Source of the DNA: Mitsuaria sp. PDC51
GTDB lineage: Bacteria; Pseudomonadota; Gammaproteobacteria; Burkholderiales; Burkholderiaceae_C
Assembly (NCBI RefSeq): GCF_900113225.1
Contig: NZ_FOZE01000002.1
Coordinates: 620,001 to 684,000 of the forward strand
Direction of reading: 5' to 3'
Length of the DNA stretch: 64,000 bases
Position numbers and translations under genes: made by a program
Notes under the pieces: model-generated
What the model was told of the DNA's origin: nothing
The model's input: only the letters and a program-made list of their open reading frames with translations
Databases searched by the model: none
Part shown: positions 41,011 through 48,874 of the stretch, piece by piece
Layout: each line of letters starts with the position of its first letter
How positions within the stretch are numbered: the first letter of the stretch is position 1

Positions 41011-42072
41011 TCAGAAGCGATGGCGCATGCCGACGATGGCGCCGCCGCGCTTTTCAGCGCCGTTGGCGAAGCGGACCGCACCGTCATGCTTGGTGTAGTC
41101 CAGCTCGACATAGGCGTCGGTGCGCTTGGAGAAGGCGTAGTCCGCCACGAAGGCCAGGTAGTGGCCCTTGCTCTTCGTGTTGGCGAGCGCCGCGCTGTAG
41201 TGCGTTTGCGTCGCGTACCAATAGTGGCCGCCCAGGTTCAGCTGCGGAGTCAGCTGATAGGTCGCGCCGACGGAGATCATGTCGCGCTTGCGCACATCGT
41301 TCGCCGCCGCATTCAGCACGTTGCCCAGCAGGCCCGAGGTATAGGCCGCGCCGAGCAGGCCACCCCGATCGAACTTGTTGGTCGCCCAGGACAGGTTGAC
41401 GTACCAGGGACCGGCCGTGTAGCCGCCGCCCGCGGTGTAGCCCTTGACCTTCTTGCCGAGGGTGTCTTCGACCTGCAGGTACGCGCCGCCAAAGGCGATC
41501 GGGCCCTGCGAGTAGCGCAGCATGCCGCCGTAGGACTTGTTCTGCGAGTTACCTTCACCGGCCGAGACCTGGATTTCGCCGCGCACCGGGCCGGTCTCGA
41601 ACAGGTACTTCACCATGTTGTCCTGACGGGCGCCCATGGACAGGCCGATCTCGGGCTTGTAGGCCTCGATGTAGGGCGAGTACTTGAACGAGGCGTAGGT
41701 CGACGTGTAGATGTCGAACAGGATGTTGTATTGACGACCCAGCGTGAGGCGGCCGAAATCGCTCGACTGGATGCCCACCCACGACTGGCGCCAGAAGTCG
41801 GCTGCGGCGACGGTGCCCGTGTCGGAGTTCAGACGGTGTTCCAGGTTGGCGATCGCCTTCAGGCCGCCACCCATGTCCTCGGTGACGTTCACCCCGAGCC
41901 GGCTCTGCGACATGCCGCCGGGGATCACCTGCTTCTCGGAAGATCCCACGTTCGCATTGCTGGTCCAGCGCAGACCGACGTCCACGATGCCGTAGAGCGT
42001 GACGCTCGACTGGGCCCAGGCGGCGCTGGTGCTGGCTGCCAGGATGCTCAGCGCCAAGGCGGCTTTCTTCAT
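41011..42072 (-). CDS. General outer-membrane porin (Gram-negative porin, 16-stranded) - copy 1
   Basis: A 353-residue trimeric porin of the Burkholderiales OmpC-like family. The signal peptide ends STSAAWAQ (about residue 21), and the mature protein begins SSVTLYGIVDVGLRW. Internal hallmarks are SRLGVNVTEDMGGGLKAIANLE, GRLTLGRQYN and the C-terminal strand ending GMRHRF with terminal Phe for BAM recognition. A strong AAGGAG site precedes the ATG. It allows passive diffusion of small solutes. It has its own terminator and sits just downstream of a second porin on the same strand. Confidence 0.95.
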   Translation of the reverse strand: MKKAALALSILAASTSAAWAQSSVTLYGIVDVGLRWTSNANVGSSEKQVIPGGMSQSRLGVNVTEDMGGGLKAIANLEHRLNSDTGTVAAADFWRQSWVGIQSSDFGRLTLGRQYNILFDIYTSTYASFKYSPYIEAYKPEIGLSMGARQDNMVKYLFETGPVRGEIQVSAGEGNSQNKSYGGMLRYSQGPIAFGGAYLQVEDTLGKKVKGYTAGGGYTAGPWYVNLSWATNKFDRGGLLGAAYTSGLLGNVLNAAANDVRKRDMISVGATYQLTPQLNLGGHYWYATQTHYSAALANTKSKGHYLAFVADYAFSKRTDAYVELDYTKHDGAVRFANGAEKRGGAIVGMRHRF

Positions 42073-42370
42073 GTGATGTCTCCTTTGATTTGGTTTGGTC
42101 GCCGTGATCGATTCTCAGCGAAGCCTTCAAACGGAGACGCGCTGTGTTGCACATCGCCCACGCGAGCAAACCCTGTCAAGTTTGTGACGATCAGACAGAG
42201 GGAAAACCCGCGATCACTATTCACAAAATCAACAACGGTGCGTTGCGGCGACAGAGCTTGATCACCGGACGCAAGGCCTGGCCCCGCGCCCGGGTACAGG
42301 AGGGACGGCACAGACGAAAAAAAGCCGCCCCGAGAGGCGGCTTTCGTTGCGCAGCGCGCTGATCCGGGGA
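42073..42370. other. 298-bp gap between the two porin genes
   Basis: It contains the terminator of porin 2 (42317-42344) and the leader of porin 1. On the minus strand TTGACA (42179-42174) is a perfect -35 hexamer about 100 nt before the porin 1 ATG, but the matching -10 position reads CGATGT, so the promoter is uncertain. No gene is supported. Confidence 0.4.
42317..42344 (-). terminator. Rho-independent terminator after porin 2
   Basis: On the minus strand AAAGCCGCC / GGCGGCTTT (9-bp stem, 6-nt loop) is followed by a T-run, 27 bp past the porin 2 stop. It makes the two porins separate transcription units. Confidence 0.88.
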
Positions 42371-43432
42371 TCAGAAGCTGTGCTTGATACCGACGTCCAG
42401 GCCGCCCGACTTGCCACCGCGAGCAGCAGCAACGGCGTTGTTGCCGACGCGGAAGTTCGCGTTGCCGTCGTTCTTGATGTACGAGGCGGTCGAGTACAGA
42501 GCCGTGCGCTTCGACAGATTGTGCTGGTAGCCAATCGTGAAGGCCTTCGAGTCACCAGCGCCGTTGATCGGCGTCGCGTTGGTCGCGGACGGGGCCGTGA
42601 TCAGCGCGTCGGCGGCGCTGTTCGTCGAAGCCTTGCTGAACTGGGCGGTCACCGAGCCGGCGGCCGTCACCGGCACCACGGCGCCGATCGTGTAGATGTT
42701 CTGCTTGAACGACGACAGCTTCAGTTGGCTGTACAGGCCGCTGACCTTCACAACCTTGAAGTCGTACGAGGCACCCAGCGACAGCTGCTTGAACTTGGTG
42801 TTCAGCGTGTCGGTGGTCTGGTAGCCGCCGGCGACGTTCAGGTCACCCGCCTTGTAGCCCAGACGGCCGCCGTACATCTTCTTGCCTTGGGCGCCTTCAC
42901 CGGCAGCCACGTCGAACGAGCCGTACACGCCGCCCAGATCGCTCGGCAGGAAGTACTGGACCAGGTTGTCGGCACGGTTGTTCGTGTCGTACAGGCTGGT
43001 GCTCAGGCCGAAGGTCGAGTACAGGCGGGTCACGTCGCCCAGACCGGTCGTGGTGTAGACGTCGAAGTCGTCGACGACCAGGCGGGTCGAGGTCTTGCCG
43101 CGGCCCAGACGGACTTCACCGAAGTCGCCCATCAGGCTCACCGAGGCGCGACGGCCCCAGAAGCGCGAGCTGTCGGCGGTACCGCTGTCGGCGGACAGGG
43201 CGCCTTCCAGCCAGAAGCCAGCCTTCAGGCCACCGCCCAGGTCCTCGACGCCACGGACGCCGATACGGCTGGAGCTGCTGCCGTCGTTCGACAGTTGCTT
43301 CGTGTCCTGGCCATTGGCCTTGGTGTAACGGGCGGCCAGGTCAATCACGCCGAACAGGGTGACGGACGATTGAGCGGCAGCGGCACCGGCGAAACCAGCC
43401 AGCACAGCCAGCGCGACGAGAGATTTCTTCAT
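42371..43432 (-). CDS. General outer-membrane porin (Gram-negative porin) - copy 2
   Basis: Another 353-residue porin. The signal ends GAAAAAQ (about residue 20) and the mature protein begins SSVTLFGVIDLAARYT. Shared features are SRIGVRGVEDLGGGLKAGFWLE, FGEVRLGRGKTS and the C-terminal DVGIKHSF. It is clearly a different paralogue from the neighbour, with different extracellular loops, and not a recent duplicate. AGGAG lies before the ATG. It is the first of the pair and lies divergent from coq7. Confidence 0.95.
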   Translation of the reverse strand: MKKSLVALAVLAGFAGAAAAQSSVTLFGVIDLAARYTKANGQDTKQLSNDGSSSSRIGVRGVEDLGGGLKAGFWLEGALSADSGTADSSRFWGRRASVSLMGDFGEVRLGRGKTSTRLVVDDFDVYTTTGLGDVTRLYSTFGLSTSLYDTNNRADNLVQYFLPSDLGGVYGSFDVAAGEGAQGKKMYGGRLGYKAGDLNVAGGYQTTDTLNTKFKQLSLGASYDFKVVKVSGLYSQLKLSSFKQNIYTIGAVVPVTAAGSVTAQFSKASTNSAADALITAPSATNATPINGAGDSKAFTIGYQHNLSKRTALYSTASYIKNDGNANFRVGNNAVAAARGGKSGGLDVGIKHSF

Positions 43433-43746
43433 TAGAGACTCCTAGATCTTCAATGAGGTCGCGGTCGGTAGATCGTCCGCAAACCAAGCTCCTGCAATGA
43501 AGCTGTGGTGTATTGCAACAGGTCCGATCCCGCCTGACCAGCAGCCACCCCGTAAAAGTCCTGATTTCGTTGGTCCGAAGCAACGCGTATGAGGTTAAAA
43601 AAATGTGTCATCACGCATTCGCACAAAGGATCAGACAGCGCCAGGGAATCGCTTGACGCTGCCCTTCTAAACTGAAGGCTCATTTGCCACGGTATGCGCT
43701 CACGATGCAATTTCAGACCCGACGCCCGGCGCGCAGTTTCACCCGC
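43433..43746. other. 314-bp divergent region between porin 2 and coq7
   Basis: No gene is supported. It holds the porin 2 ribosome site (AGGAG, near 43440) and an A/T-rich stretch around 43596-43640 that may include promoters for both sides. I could not find a pair of -35/-10 boxes with acceptable spacing. Confidence 0.5.
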
Positions 43747-44364
43747 ATGGACGCGTGGATATCCACGCTGGACCAAAGCCTGAAGACGCTGGCGGGCGTC
43801 GCGCCGACGTCGCGCCCGGCGCCGCAGGCGACCGCCCCGGACGAGGCGCTCGACGAAGGTCAGCGTCGGTTGTCGGCTTCGCTGATGCGGGTCAACCATG
43901 TTGGCGAGGTCTGCGCCCAGGCGCTCTATCGCGCCCAGGCGCTGAGCACCCGCGACGAGCAACTTCGCGAGCATCTCCAGCACGCCGCCCAGGAAGAGAT
44001 CGACCATCTCGCCTGGTGCGCGGACCGACTGCGCGCGCTCAATGATCGACCCAGCCTGCTGAATCCGCTCTGGTACGGCGGCGCTTTCGCGATCGGGACG
44101 GTCGCGGGGCTGGTCGGAGACAAGGTCAGCCTGGGCTTCGTCATCGAGACCGAACGGCAGGTGGAAGCCCACCTCGCCAGCCATCTGGAACGCCTGCCCG
44201 ATGGCGACCGCAGTTCCCGGGCGATCGTTGCGCGGATGAAGGAAGAGGAGGCGCGCCACGCCGAAGAGGCGCGCGACCGCGGCGGCATCGACCTGCCGCG
44301 CCCGGTGCGGGGCCTGATGCGCATGGCCGCCAAGGTGATGACGCGGACCGCCCACCACCTTTGA
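43747..44364 (+). CDS. coq7: 2-polyprenyl-3-methyl-6-methoxy-1,4-benzoquinone monooxygenase
   Basis: A 205-residue di-iron hydroxylase of the Coq7/CLK-1 family, which performs the C6 hydroxylation (demethoxyubiquinone to 5-hydroxyubiquinone) in ubiquinone synthesis at the inner membrane. Ferritin-like ligands are visible in [18 protein letters not shown], the EEIDHLAW motif (ExxH), the [10 protein letters not shown] helix and [10 protein letters not shown] (second ExxH). The ATG at 43747 gives the usual family length; in-frame ATG 43705 or TTG 43684 would add 14-21 residues. None has a good ribosome site. Confidence 0.92.
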   Translation: MDAWISTLDQSLKTLAGVAPTSRPAPQATAPDEALDEGQRRLSASLMRVNHVGEVCAQALYRAQALSTRDEQLREHLQHAAQEEIDHLAWCADRLRALNDRPSLLNPLWYGGAFAIGTVAGLVGDKVSLGFVIETERQVEAHLASHLERLPDGDRSSRAIVARMKEEEARHAEEARDRGGIDLPRPVRGLMRMAAKVMTRTAHHL

Positions 44365-44368
44365 CGCG

Positions 44369-44389
44369 CCTCTCTAGATAGTAGAGAGG
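44369..44389. terminator. Weak hairpin between coq7 and the osmC-family gene
   Basis: CCTCTCT / AGAGAGG (7 bp, 7-nt loop) lies 4 bp after the coq7 stop between convergent genes. There is no U-tract, so terminator function is only possible. Confidence 0.35.
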
Positions 44390-44426
44390 GCGGGAGGAAG
44401 GGCGCTCAAGGCACCCCTCCAGCGGC

Positions 44427-44849
44427 TCACGCCTCGACGATCTCCACCGATGTCGTGATTTCCGCCGTCTTCGCCAGCATGATGCTGGCGGAGCAGTATT
44501 TCTCGTGGGACAGCTGGACGGCGCGTTCGACCGCCCCTTCGGGCAGCCCCTTGCCGGTGACGACGAAGTGCATGTGGATCTTGGTGAACACCTTGGGATC
44601 CGACTCGGCGCGATCGGCGCTCAGCTTGACCTGGCATCCCCGCACGTCGTGGCGGCCGCGCTTCAGGATCAGCACGACGTCATAGGCGGTGCAGCCTCCC
44701 GTCCCGGCCAGCACCGTTTCCATCGGCCTCGGCGCCAGATTGCGGCCACCGCCGTCCGGAGAGCCGTCCATGTTGATCATGTGGCCGCTGCCGGTTTCCG
44801 CGATGAAGCTCATGCCATCGGCGCCCATCCAGTTGATCGTGCATTCCAT
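44427..44849 (-). CDS. OsmC/Ohr-family protein
   Basis: A 140-residue protein of the OsmC superfamily, YhfA-like branch. The two redox-active cysteines are in GTGGCTAYDVV and HEKYCSASIMLAKTAEIT, the pattern of thiol-dependent hydroperoxide reductases. The N-terminal MECTINWMGADGMSFIAETGSGH is typical. The ATG at 44847-44849 has AAGGAAC upstream; the frame is open 15 codons further without family support. The physiological peroxide or thiol substrate is not indicated by neighbours. Confidence 0.88.
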   Translation of the reverse strand: MECTINWMGADGMSFIAETGSGHMINMDGSPDGGGRNLAPRPMETVLAGTGGCTAYDVVLILKRGRHDVRGCQVKLSADRAESDPKVFTKIHMHFVVTGKGLPEGAVERAVQLSHEKYCSASIMLAKTAEITTSVEIVEA

Positions 44850-44895
44850 TCGTCGTTCCTTGGTTCGATGGGCCAGGTCGGGCGCCTTCGGCACC

Positions 44896-44906
44896 CTGAC
44901 CCCATT
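44896..44906 (-). repeat. Solo copy of the AATGGGGTCAG motif
   Basis: The minus strand reads AATGGGGTCAG, identical over 11 bases to the motif next to the RAYT gene at 20273. It lies in the intergenic region upstream of the osmC-family gene and is followed by a short T/A run. Confidence 0.4.
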
Positions 44907-44998
44907 TTTTCGATCCCCGCCGTGTTGCAGCGATCGACTCTGGCGGTGATTTTGCGCATTTAGAGGCCCGACTCCATGGTCGAAGCCCTCGAAAAATA

Positions 44999-45027
44999 TT
45001 GCAGCGCAACATGCATCGCCCTAGAAT
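44999..45027 (+). promoter_or_regulatory. Sigma70-type promoter for a candidate small RNA
   Basis: TTGCAG (44999-45004), a 17-nt spacer and TAGAAT (45022-45027). Each box matches the consensus at 4-5 of 6 positions. Transcription is predicted from about 45034. A palindrome TTGC-AGC-GCAA (44999-45009) overlaps the -35; the TGC-N3-GCA pattern resembles PhaR/PhbF-type operator sites, but that link is speculative. Confidence 0.6.
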
Positions 45028-45033
45028 TCTAGG

Positions 45034-45139
45034 CATGCGACAGCGCTACCCCACCCGTGGGGTCAGCCCCGCACCGATTGTCTCCTCCACCGCCTCCATG
45101 GTGGATTCAGCCCGAGGCCACAAGCCTCGGGCTTTTTTT
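45034..45139 (+). ncRNA. Candidate small regulatory RNA with C-rich anti-Shine-Dalgarno loops
   Basis: A predicted transcript of about 105 nt between a good promoter and a strong terminator, with no convincing coding sequence. It can fold into three hairpins: 45048-45063 (ACCCCA-CCCG-TGGGGT), 45087-45104 (CCACC-GCCTCCAT-GGTGG) and the terminator at 45109-45133. An unpaired CTCCTCC (45082-45088) and a CCTCC in the second loop are complementary to ribosome binding sites, the organisation of C-rich-loop sRNAs such as sX13 or the CUCCUCCC families. An alternative is an untranslated leader of ilvA ended by attenuation, but ilvA has its own -10 downstream. Confidence 0.6.
45109..45139 (+). terminator. 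Rho-independent terminator of the candidate sRNA
   Basis: A perfect 10-bp stem AGCCCGAGGC / GCCTCGGGCT with a CACAA loop followed by six or more T. It ends 167 bp before ilvA. Confidence 0.9.
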
Positions 45140-45244
45140 CGCCCCTCGTCGGCCCCGCCCAGCCGCAAGGCTTGCTCCTCCAATCGCGAAAGCGCGCCCG
45201 CGCCGCGCCGCTGGCGAGCCACCGCGCCCCGGACAAACCCTCGC

Positions 45245-45250
45245 TATCAT
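45245..45250 (+). promoter_or_regulatory. Candidate -10 element (TATCAT) for ilvA
   Basis: TATCAT lies 57 nt before the ilvA ATG in a GC-rich context. No convincing -35. It suggests that ilvA is transcribed independently of the upstream candidate sRNA. Confidence 0.35.
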
Positions 45251-45306
45251 CGTCCGCCCGATGGTCGGCGCGTCCCGCGCGGTCAAGGGGAACTGGAGGG
45301 AATTCC

Positions 45307-46893
45307 ATGGCCGGCACCCGCCGCGCATCGCGCAAGACCGTCTCGAAGCGCCCAGCGGCGCAGCACCCGGCGTTACTCCCCGCGGATCAGAGTTATCTGC
45401 AACGGATTCTTAACGCGAAGGTGTATGAGGTCGCGCAGGAAACCTCCCTCGACGCCGCCCGCAATCTCTCCAAGCGCATCGGCAACAAGGTCTGGCTGAA
45501 ACGTGAGGATCAGCAGCCAGTATTCAGCTTCAAACTGCGGGGCGCCTATAACAAGATGGCAAATCTCGCGCCTGGGCAATTGGCCCGGGGGGTGATTTGC
45601 GCGTCCGCCGGGAATCACGCGCAGGGCGTGGCCCTGTCCGCGAAGAAACTCGGCTGCCGGGCCGTGATCGTGATGCCGGTGACCACGCCCAAGGTCAAGA
45701 TCGACGCCGTCCAGGCCCTGGGCGGCGAGGTAGTGCTGGCCGGCGAATCCTTCACCGACGCCTACGGCCACGCGCTCGAACTGGAGCGCGAGCAAGGCCT
45801 GAGCTTCGTCCATCCCTTCGACGACCCCGACGTCATCGCCGGCCAGGGCACCATCGCGATGGAGCTGCTGCGCCAGCACCCGGGGCCCATCGACGCCATC
45901 TTCGTGGCCATCGGCGGTGGCGGCCTGATCGCCGGCGTGTCGGCCTACATCAAGGCAGTGCGGCCGGAGATCAAGATCATCGGCGTCCAGACCAAGGATT
46001 CCGACGCGATGGTGCGTTCGGTGCGCGCCGGCAAGCGCGTCGCGCTCAGCGACGTCGGGCTGTTTTCCGACGGCACCGCGGTGAAGCTGGTGGGCGAGGA
46101 AACCTTCCGCATCTGCCGCGAGCTGGTCGACGACTACGTCCTGGTCGACACCGACGCCGTCTGCGCCGCGATCAAGGACGTCTTCGTCGACACGCGCAGC
46201 ATCCTCGAGCCGGCCGGTGGTCTGGGCGTCGCCGCGATCAAGCAGTACGCGGCGCAACACGGGACCAAGGGCGAAACCTACATCGCCATCACCTGCGGCG
46301 CGAACATGAACTTCGACCGGCTGCGCTTCGTGGCCGAGCGCGCCGAGGTCGGCGAGGAGCGCGAGGCGCTGTTCGCCGTCACCATCCCCGAGGAGCGCGG
46401 CAGCTTCCGCCGGTTCTGCGAACTGGTCGGTGGCCGCAGCGTCACCGAGTTCAACTACCGCATCTCGGACCGGAACGAGGCGCACGTGTTCGTTGGCGTC
46501 TCCATCGCCAAGCGCGAGGAAGCCGACAAGCTGGCCCGCAGCTTCGAGAAGCACCGCTTCCCGACGGTCGACCTCACCGACGACGAACTGGCGAAACAAC
46601 ATGTGCGCCACATGGTCGGCGGTCGGACCGAGCTGGCCGAGAACGAGCGCCTGTTCCGCTTCATCTTCCCGGAGCGGCCCGGCGCGCTGATGCGTTTCCT
46701 GTCCAGCATGAGCCCGGACTGGAACATCAGCCTCTTCCATTACCGCAACCAGGGTGCCGACTACGGCCGCATCCTCGTCGGCCTGCAGGTGCCCAAGGGC
46801 GACGGCAAGGCGTTCAAGACCTTCCTCGACCAGCTGAACTATCCGTACACCGAGGAAACCGACAACCCGGTCTACCGCCTCTTCCTGCGCTGA
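45307..46893 (+). CDS. ilvA: Threonine ammonia-lyase, biosynthetic
   Basis: A 528-residue PLP enzyme that deaminates threonine to 2-oxobutanoate, the first committed step of isoleucine synthesis. The PLP lysine is K76 in FSFKLRGAYNKM, the asparagine loop is SAGNHAQGVA and the glycine loop IGGGGLIAG. Two C-terminal ACT-like regulatory domains follow, with ERGSFRRFCELVGGRSVTEFNY and RPGALMRFLSSMSPDWNISLFHY, for isoleucine/valine feedback. The ATG at 45307 has GGAGGG upstream. It is longer than catabolic TdcB, as expected for the biosynthetic form. Confidence 0.96.
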   Translation: MAGTRRASRKTVSKRPAAQHPALLPADQSYLQRILNAKVYEVAQETSLDAARNLSKRIGNKVWLKREDQQPVFSFKLRGAYNKMANLAPGQLARGVICASAGNHAQGVALSAKKLGCRAVIVMPVTTPKVKIDAVQALGGEVVLAGESFTDAYGHALELEREQGLSFVHPFDDPDVIAGQGTIAMELLRQHPGPIDAIFVAIGGGGLIAGVSAYIKAVRPEIKIIGVQTKDSDAMVRSVRAGKRVALSDVGLFSDGTAVKLVGEETFRICRELVDDYVLVDTDAVCAAIKDVFVDTRSILEPAGGLGVAAIKQYAAQHGTKGETYIAITCGANMNFDRLRFVAERAEVGEEREALFAVTIPEERGSFRRFCELVGGRSVTEFNYRISDRNEAHVFVGVSIAKREEADKLARSFEKHRFPTVDLTDDELAKQHVRHMVGGRTELAENERLFRFIFPERPGALMRFLSSMSPDWNISLFHYRNQGADYGRILVGLQVPKGDGKAFKTFLDQLNYPYTEETDNPVYRLFLR

Positions 46894-47051
46894 TCGGCTC
46901 GCGCGTGAAGCGGCCGTGATCGACCGGGCGCTCGGCTCGCGGCGGTGATGGCTCAACGCCACCCGCTGCCCCACGGACAGGGGGCAGGCGCGGCGCGGCT
47001 GGGCAATTGCCGATGGCCGCCCCGCGACGCGGCACGAGAATGGCGGTCCCC

Positions 47052-48170
47052 ATGTCGATTCATCAGTCCCTCATCTCGCCGACGGCCAATCCGGAACTGG
47101 AGCGCGCCCTGCGCCAGCGCCTCGAGCGCCGCTGCGCGCTGGCCGGCCGCCTGGGCGAACTCGAACCGCTCGCGGTGCGGCTGGGCCTGATCCAGGCCAC
47201 GCAGACGCCCAAGTTCCGTGATCCAACGCTGGTGCTCTTCGCCGCCGACCACGGCCTGGCCGTCGACGGCATCGCACTGCCCAACGGCCGCAGCACGCGC
47301 GAGCAGGCGCTGCTGGCGCTGCAGCATCGGTTGCCCGCCACCGTCTTCGCGCGCAACCAGGGCATGCATGTCACGGTCGTCGACTGCGGCATCGCCGAAC
47401 CGCTGAGCCCGCAGCAGCGGCTGCTCGCACGCAAGATCGCGCACGGCACCCGCAATTCGCGCGCCGGCCCGGCGATGACGCTGGACCAGGCCCATGCGGG
47501 CGTGCGCGTCGGCATGGAGATCTCCGACAACCTGGCCGGCAACGTGATCGCGTGCGCGGGCCTGGGGCAGGGATCGCTGGAGGCCTCGGCACTGGTGCTG
47601 TCCCGCCTGATGGACATGCCCGTGCAGGACTTCGTCATCACCGGCCCGGACATGCCGCACGAGGAGCTGTCCCACCTGATGCTGGTGCTGCAGGGCGCGC
47701 AGACGCGTCACCGCGACGTGCAGGAGCCGATGGCGGTGCTGGCGGCGTTCGGCGGTTTCGAACTGGCGGTCATGGTCGGCGCGATGCTGGTCGCGGCCTC
47801 CAAGCGCCAACTGATCCTGGTCGACGGCATTCCGGCGTGCGCGGCGCTGAAGGTGGCCTCGATGATCGCCCCGCCGGTGACCGACTACGCCGTCTTCTGC
47901 CGCAGCACCACCCATCGCGGCCTGGACGAGGCGCTGCAGCTCTTCCACGCCGCGGCGCTGCTCGAACTGGGCATGGAATGCGGCGATGGCACCGGTGCGA
48001 CGCTGGCCTGGCCGCTGGTGCGCTGCGCGGCGGCGCTGCTGACGGAAGTGCAGGACCTGCCCGAAGGCTCGATCCACAGCCGGCCGTCCGACCTGCGCGA
48101 GACCGGTTCGAGCGCGCCGGGCGCCCTGCCCTCGGGCGCCGGTCGATCGACCCTGGGCAGCAAGTACTGA
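47052..48170 (+). CDS. cobT: Divergent nicotinate-nucleotide-dimethylbenzimidazole phosphoribosyltransferase (CobT-like)
   Basis: A 372-residue CobT-superfamily protein. Recognisable parts are LVLFAADHGLAVDGIALPNGR, AFGGFELAVMVGAMLVAASK and ELGMECGDGTGATLAWPLVR. In canonical CobT the segment GEMGIGNTT binds substrate and LGMxxGEGTGA carries the catalytic glutamate. Here the first reads CAGLGQGSLEAS and the second has Asp in place of Glu, so activity or substrate may differ. It is isolated from other cobalamin genes, 158 bp after ilvA and convergent with gspC. An alternative ATG at 47040 is possible. The symbol is tentative. Confidence 0.75.
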   Translation: MSIHQSLISPTANPELERALRQRLERRCALAGRLGELEPLAVRLGLIQATQTPKFRDPTLVLFAADHGLAVDGIALPNGRSTREQALLALQHRLPATVFARNQGMHVTVVDCGIAEPLSPQQRLLARKIAHGTRNSRAGPAMTLDQAHAGVRVGMEISDNLAGNVIACAGLGQGSLEASALVLSRLMDMPVQDFVITGPDMPHEELSHLMLVLQGAQTRHRDVQEPMAVLAAFGGFELAVMVGAMLVAASKRQLILVDGIPACAALKVASMIAPPVTDYAVFCRSTTHRGLDEALQLFHAAALLELGMECGDGTGATLAWPLVRCAAALLTEVQDLPEGSIHSRPSDLRETGSSAPGALPSGAGRSTLGSKY

Positions 48171-48195
48171 CCCCGGCAGCCGCCGGTGTCCCGTC

Positions 48196-48813
48196 CTACT
48201 TGGTCGGGTTGGCGCTTCCGTCGCCCGGTACCGGCTGAGGCAAGGCCCCGCCGATGGCCGTCGGCGGCACGATGCCTTCGGGCCCCGGTCCGCCGGTCTG
48301 CGGCTGCCCCGGGTGGGCGCCGAACTGCGGCGGCGGCATCGCGCCCGGCGGCAGTTGACCCGGCAGCATCTGGCCAGGCACGGCTTCGGCGCCGCCGGCG
48401 CCCGGCGCGAGGCTCAATCTCACCGAGACCGCGTCCCCCGCGCCGAGCCCGACATCCCGCCGGTTGATCTCGATCAGCTTGAGGTCGCCGTCGACGACCT
48501 GCCCGACGCGCACCGGCTTGGGCAGCCCACCGGCGACAGCGATCAACGCGACGCCCTCGCCCGGATGGCGGGCATTCATCGAGGGCGCCACGACGCCCAG
48601 CAGCTGGTAGCGCGAGGAAGCGGCTTCGACCGGCGCTTCCGCGGCCTTGGCGGCGGCGAACAGGCGGGTCCAGTCGGCCGGCGCGCCGTCGGCGATCGCG
48701 GGGCGCGTCATCGCCGGCGCCTGGGGGCCCTTGGCCATGAGCATCAACGCCCAATACGCGAGGCTGGCCGCCAGCAGCGCCCAGACGACGAAGCTTAACC
48801 ATCGTGCATGCAT
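48196..48813 (-). CDS. gspC: Type II secretion system protein GspC
   Basis: A 205-residue inner-membrane protein. A short cytoplasmic N-terminus (MHARWLS) and one transmembrane helix (about 7-27) precede a periplasmic homology region (about 50-130, with SSRYQLLGVVAPSMNARHPGEGVALIAVAGG, VRVGQVVDGDLKLIEINRRDVGL). The tail is Pro/Gly-rich (GQLPPGAMPPPQFGAHPGQP) with no PDZ or coiled-coil domain. GspC recruits cargo and contacts the GspD periplasmic gate. It is divergent from gspG by 61 bp. CATAAT (48825-48820, minus) lies 6 nt before the ATG and no ribosome site is seen, suggesting a leaderless mRNA. Confidence 0.85.
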   Translation of the reverse strand: MHARWLSFVVWALLAASLAYWALMLMAKGPQAPAMTRPAIADGAPADWTRLFAAAKAAEAPVEAASSRYQLLGVVAPSMNARHPGEGVALIAVAGGLPKPVRVGQVVDGDLKLIEINRRDVGLGAGDAVSVRLSLAPGAGGAEAVPGQMLPGQLPPGAMPPPQFGAHPGQPQTGGPGPEGIVPPTAIGGALPQPVPGDGSANPTK

Positions 48814-48874
48814 CCGACGATTATGATGCAGCGCGATGAGCCGCCGAGGGCGGCTCCGCGAGGATTGCCACACC

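Noticed and set aside
43653-43673. TTGACG and TAAACT upstream of coq7 as a promoter
   Set aside because: The spacer between the boxes is only 9 nt, far too short for sigma70.
45036-45139. A possible leader peptide for ilvA attenuation starting at ATG 45036
   Set aside because: The peptide would lack the run of Ile, Val, Leu or Thr codons expected of an ilv attenuator and has no ribosome site; a non-coding RNA is more likely.
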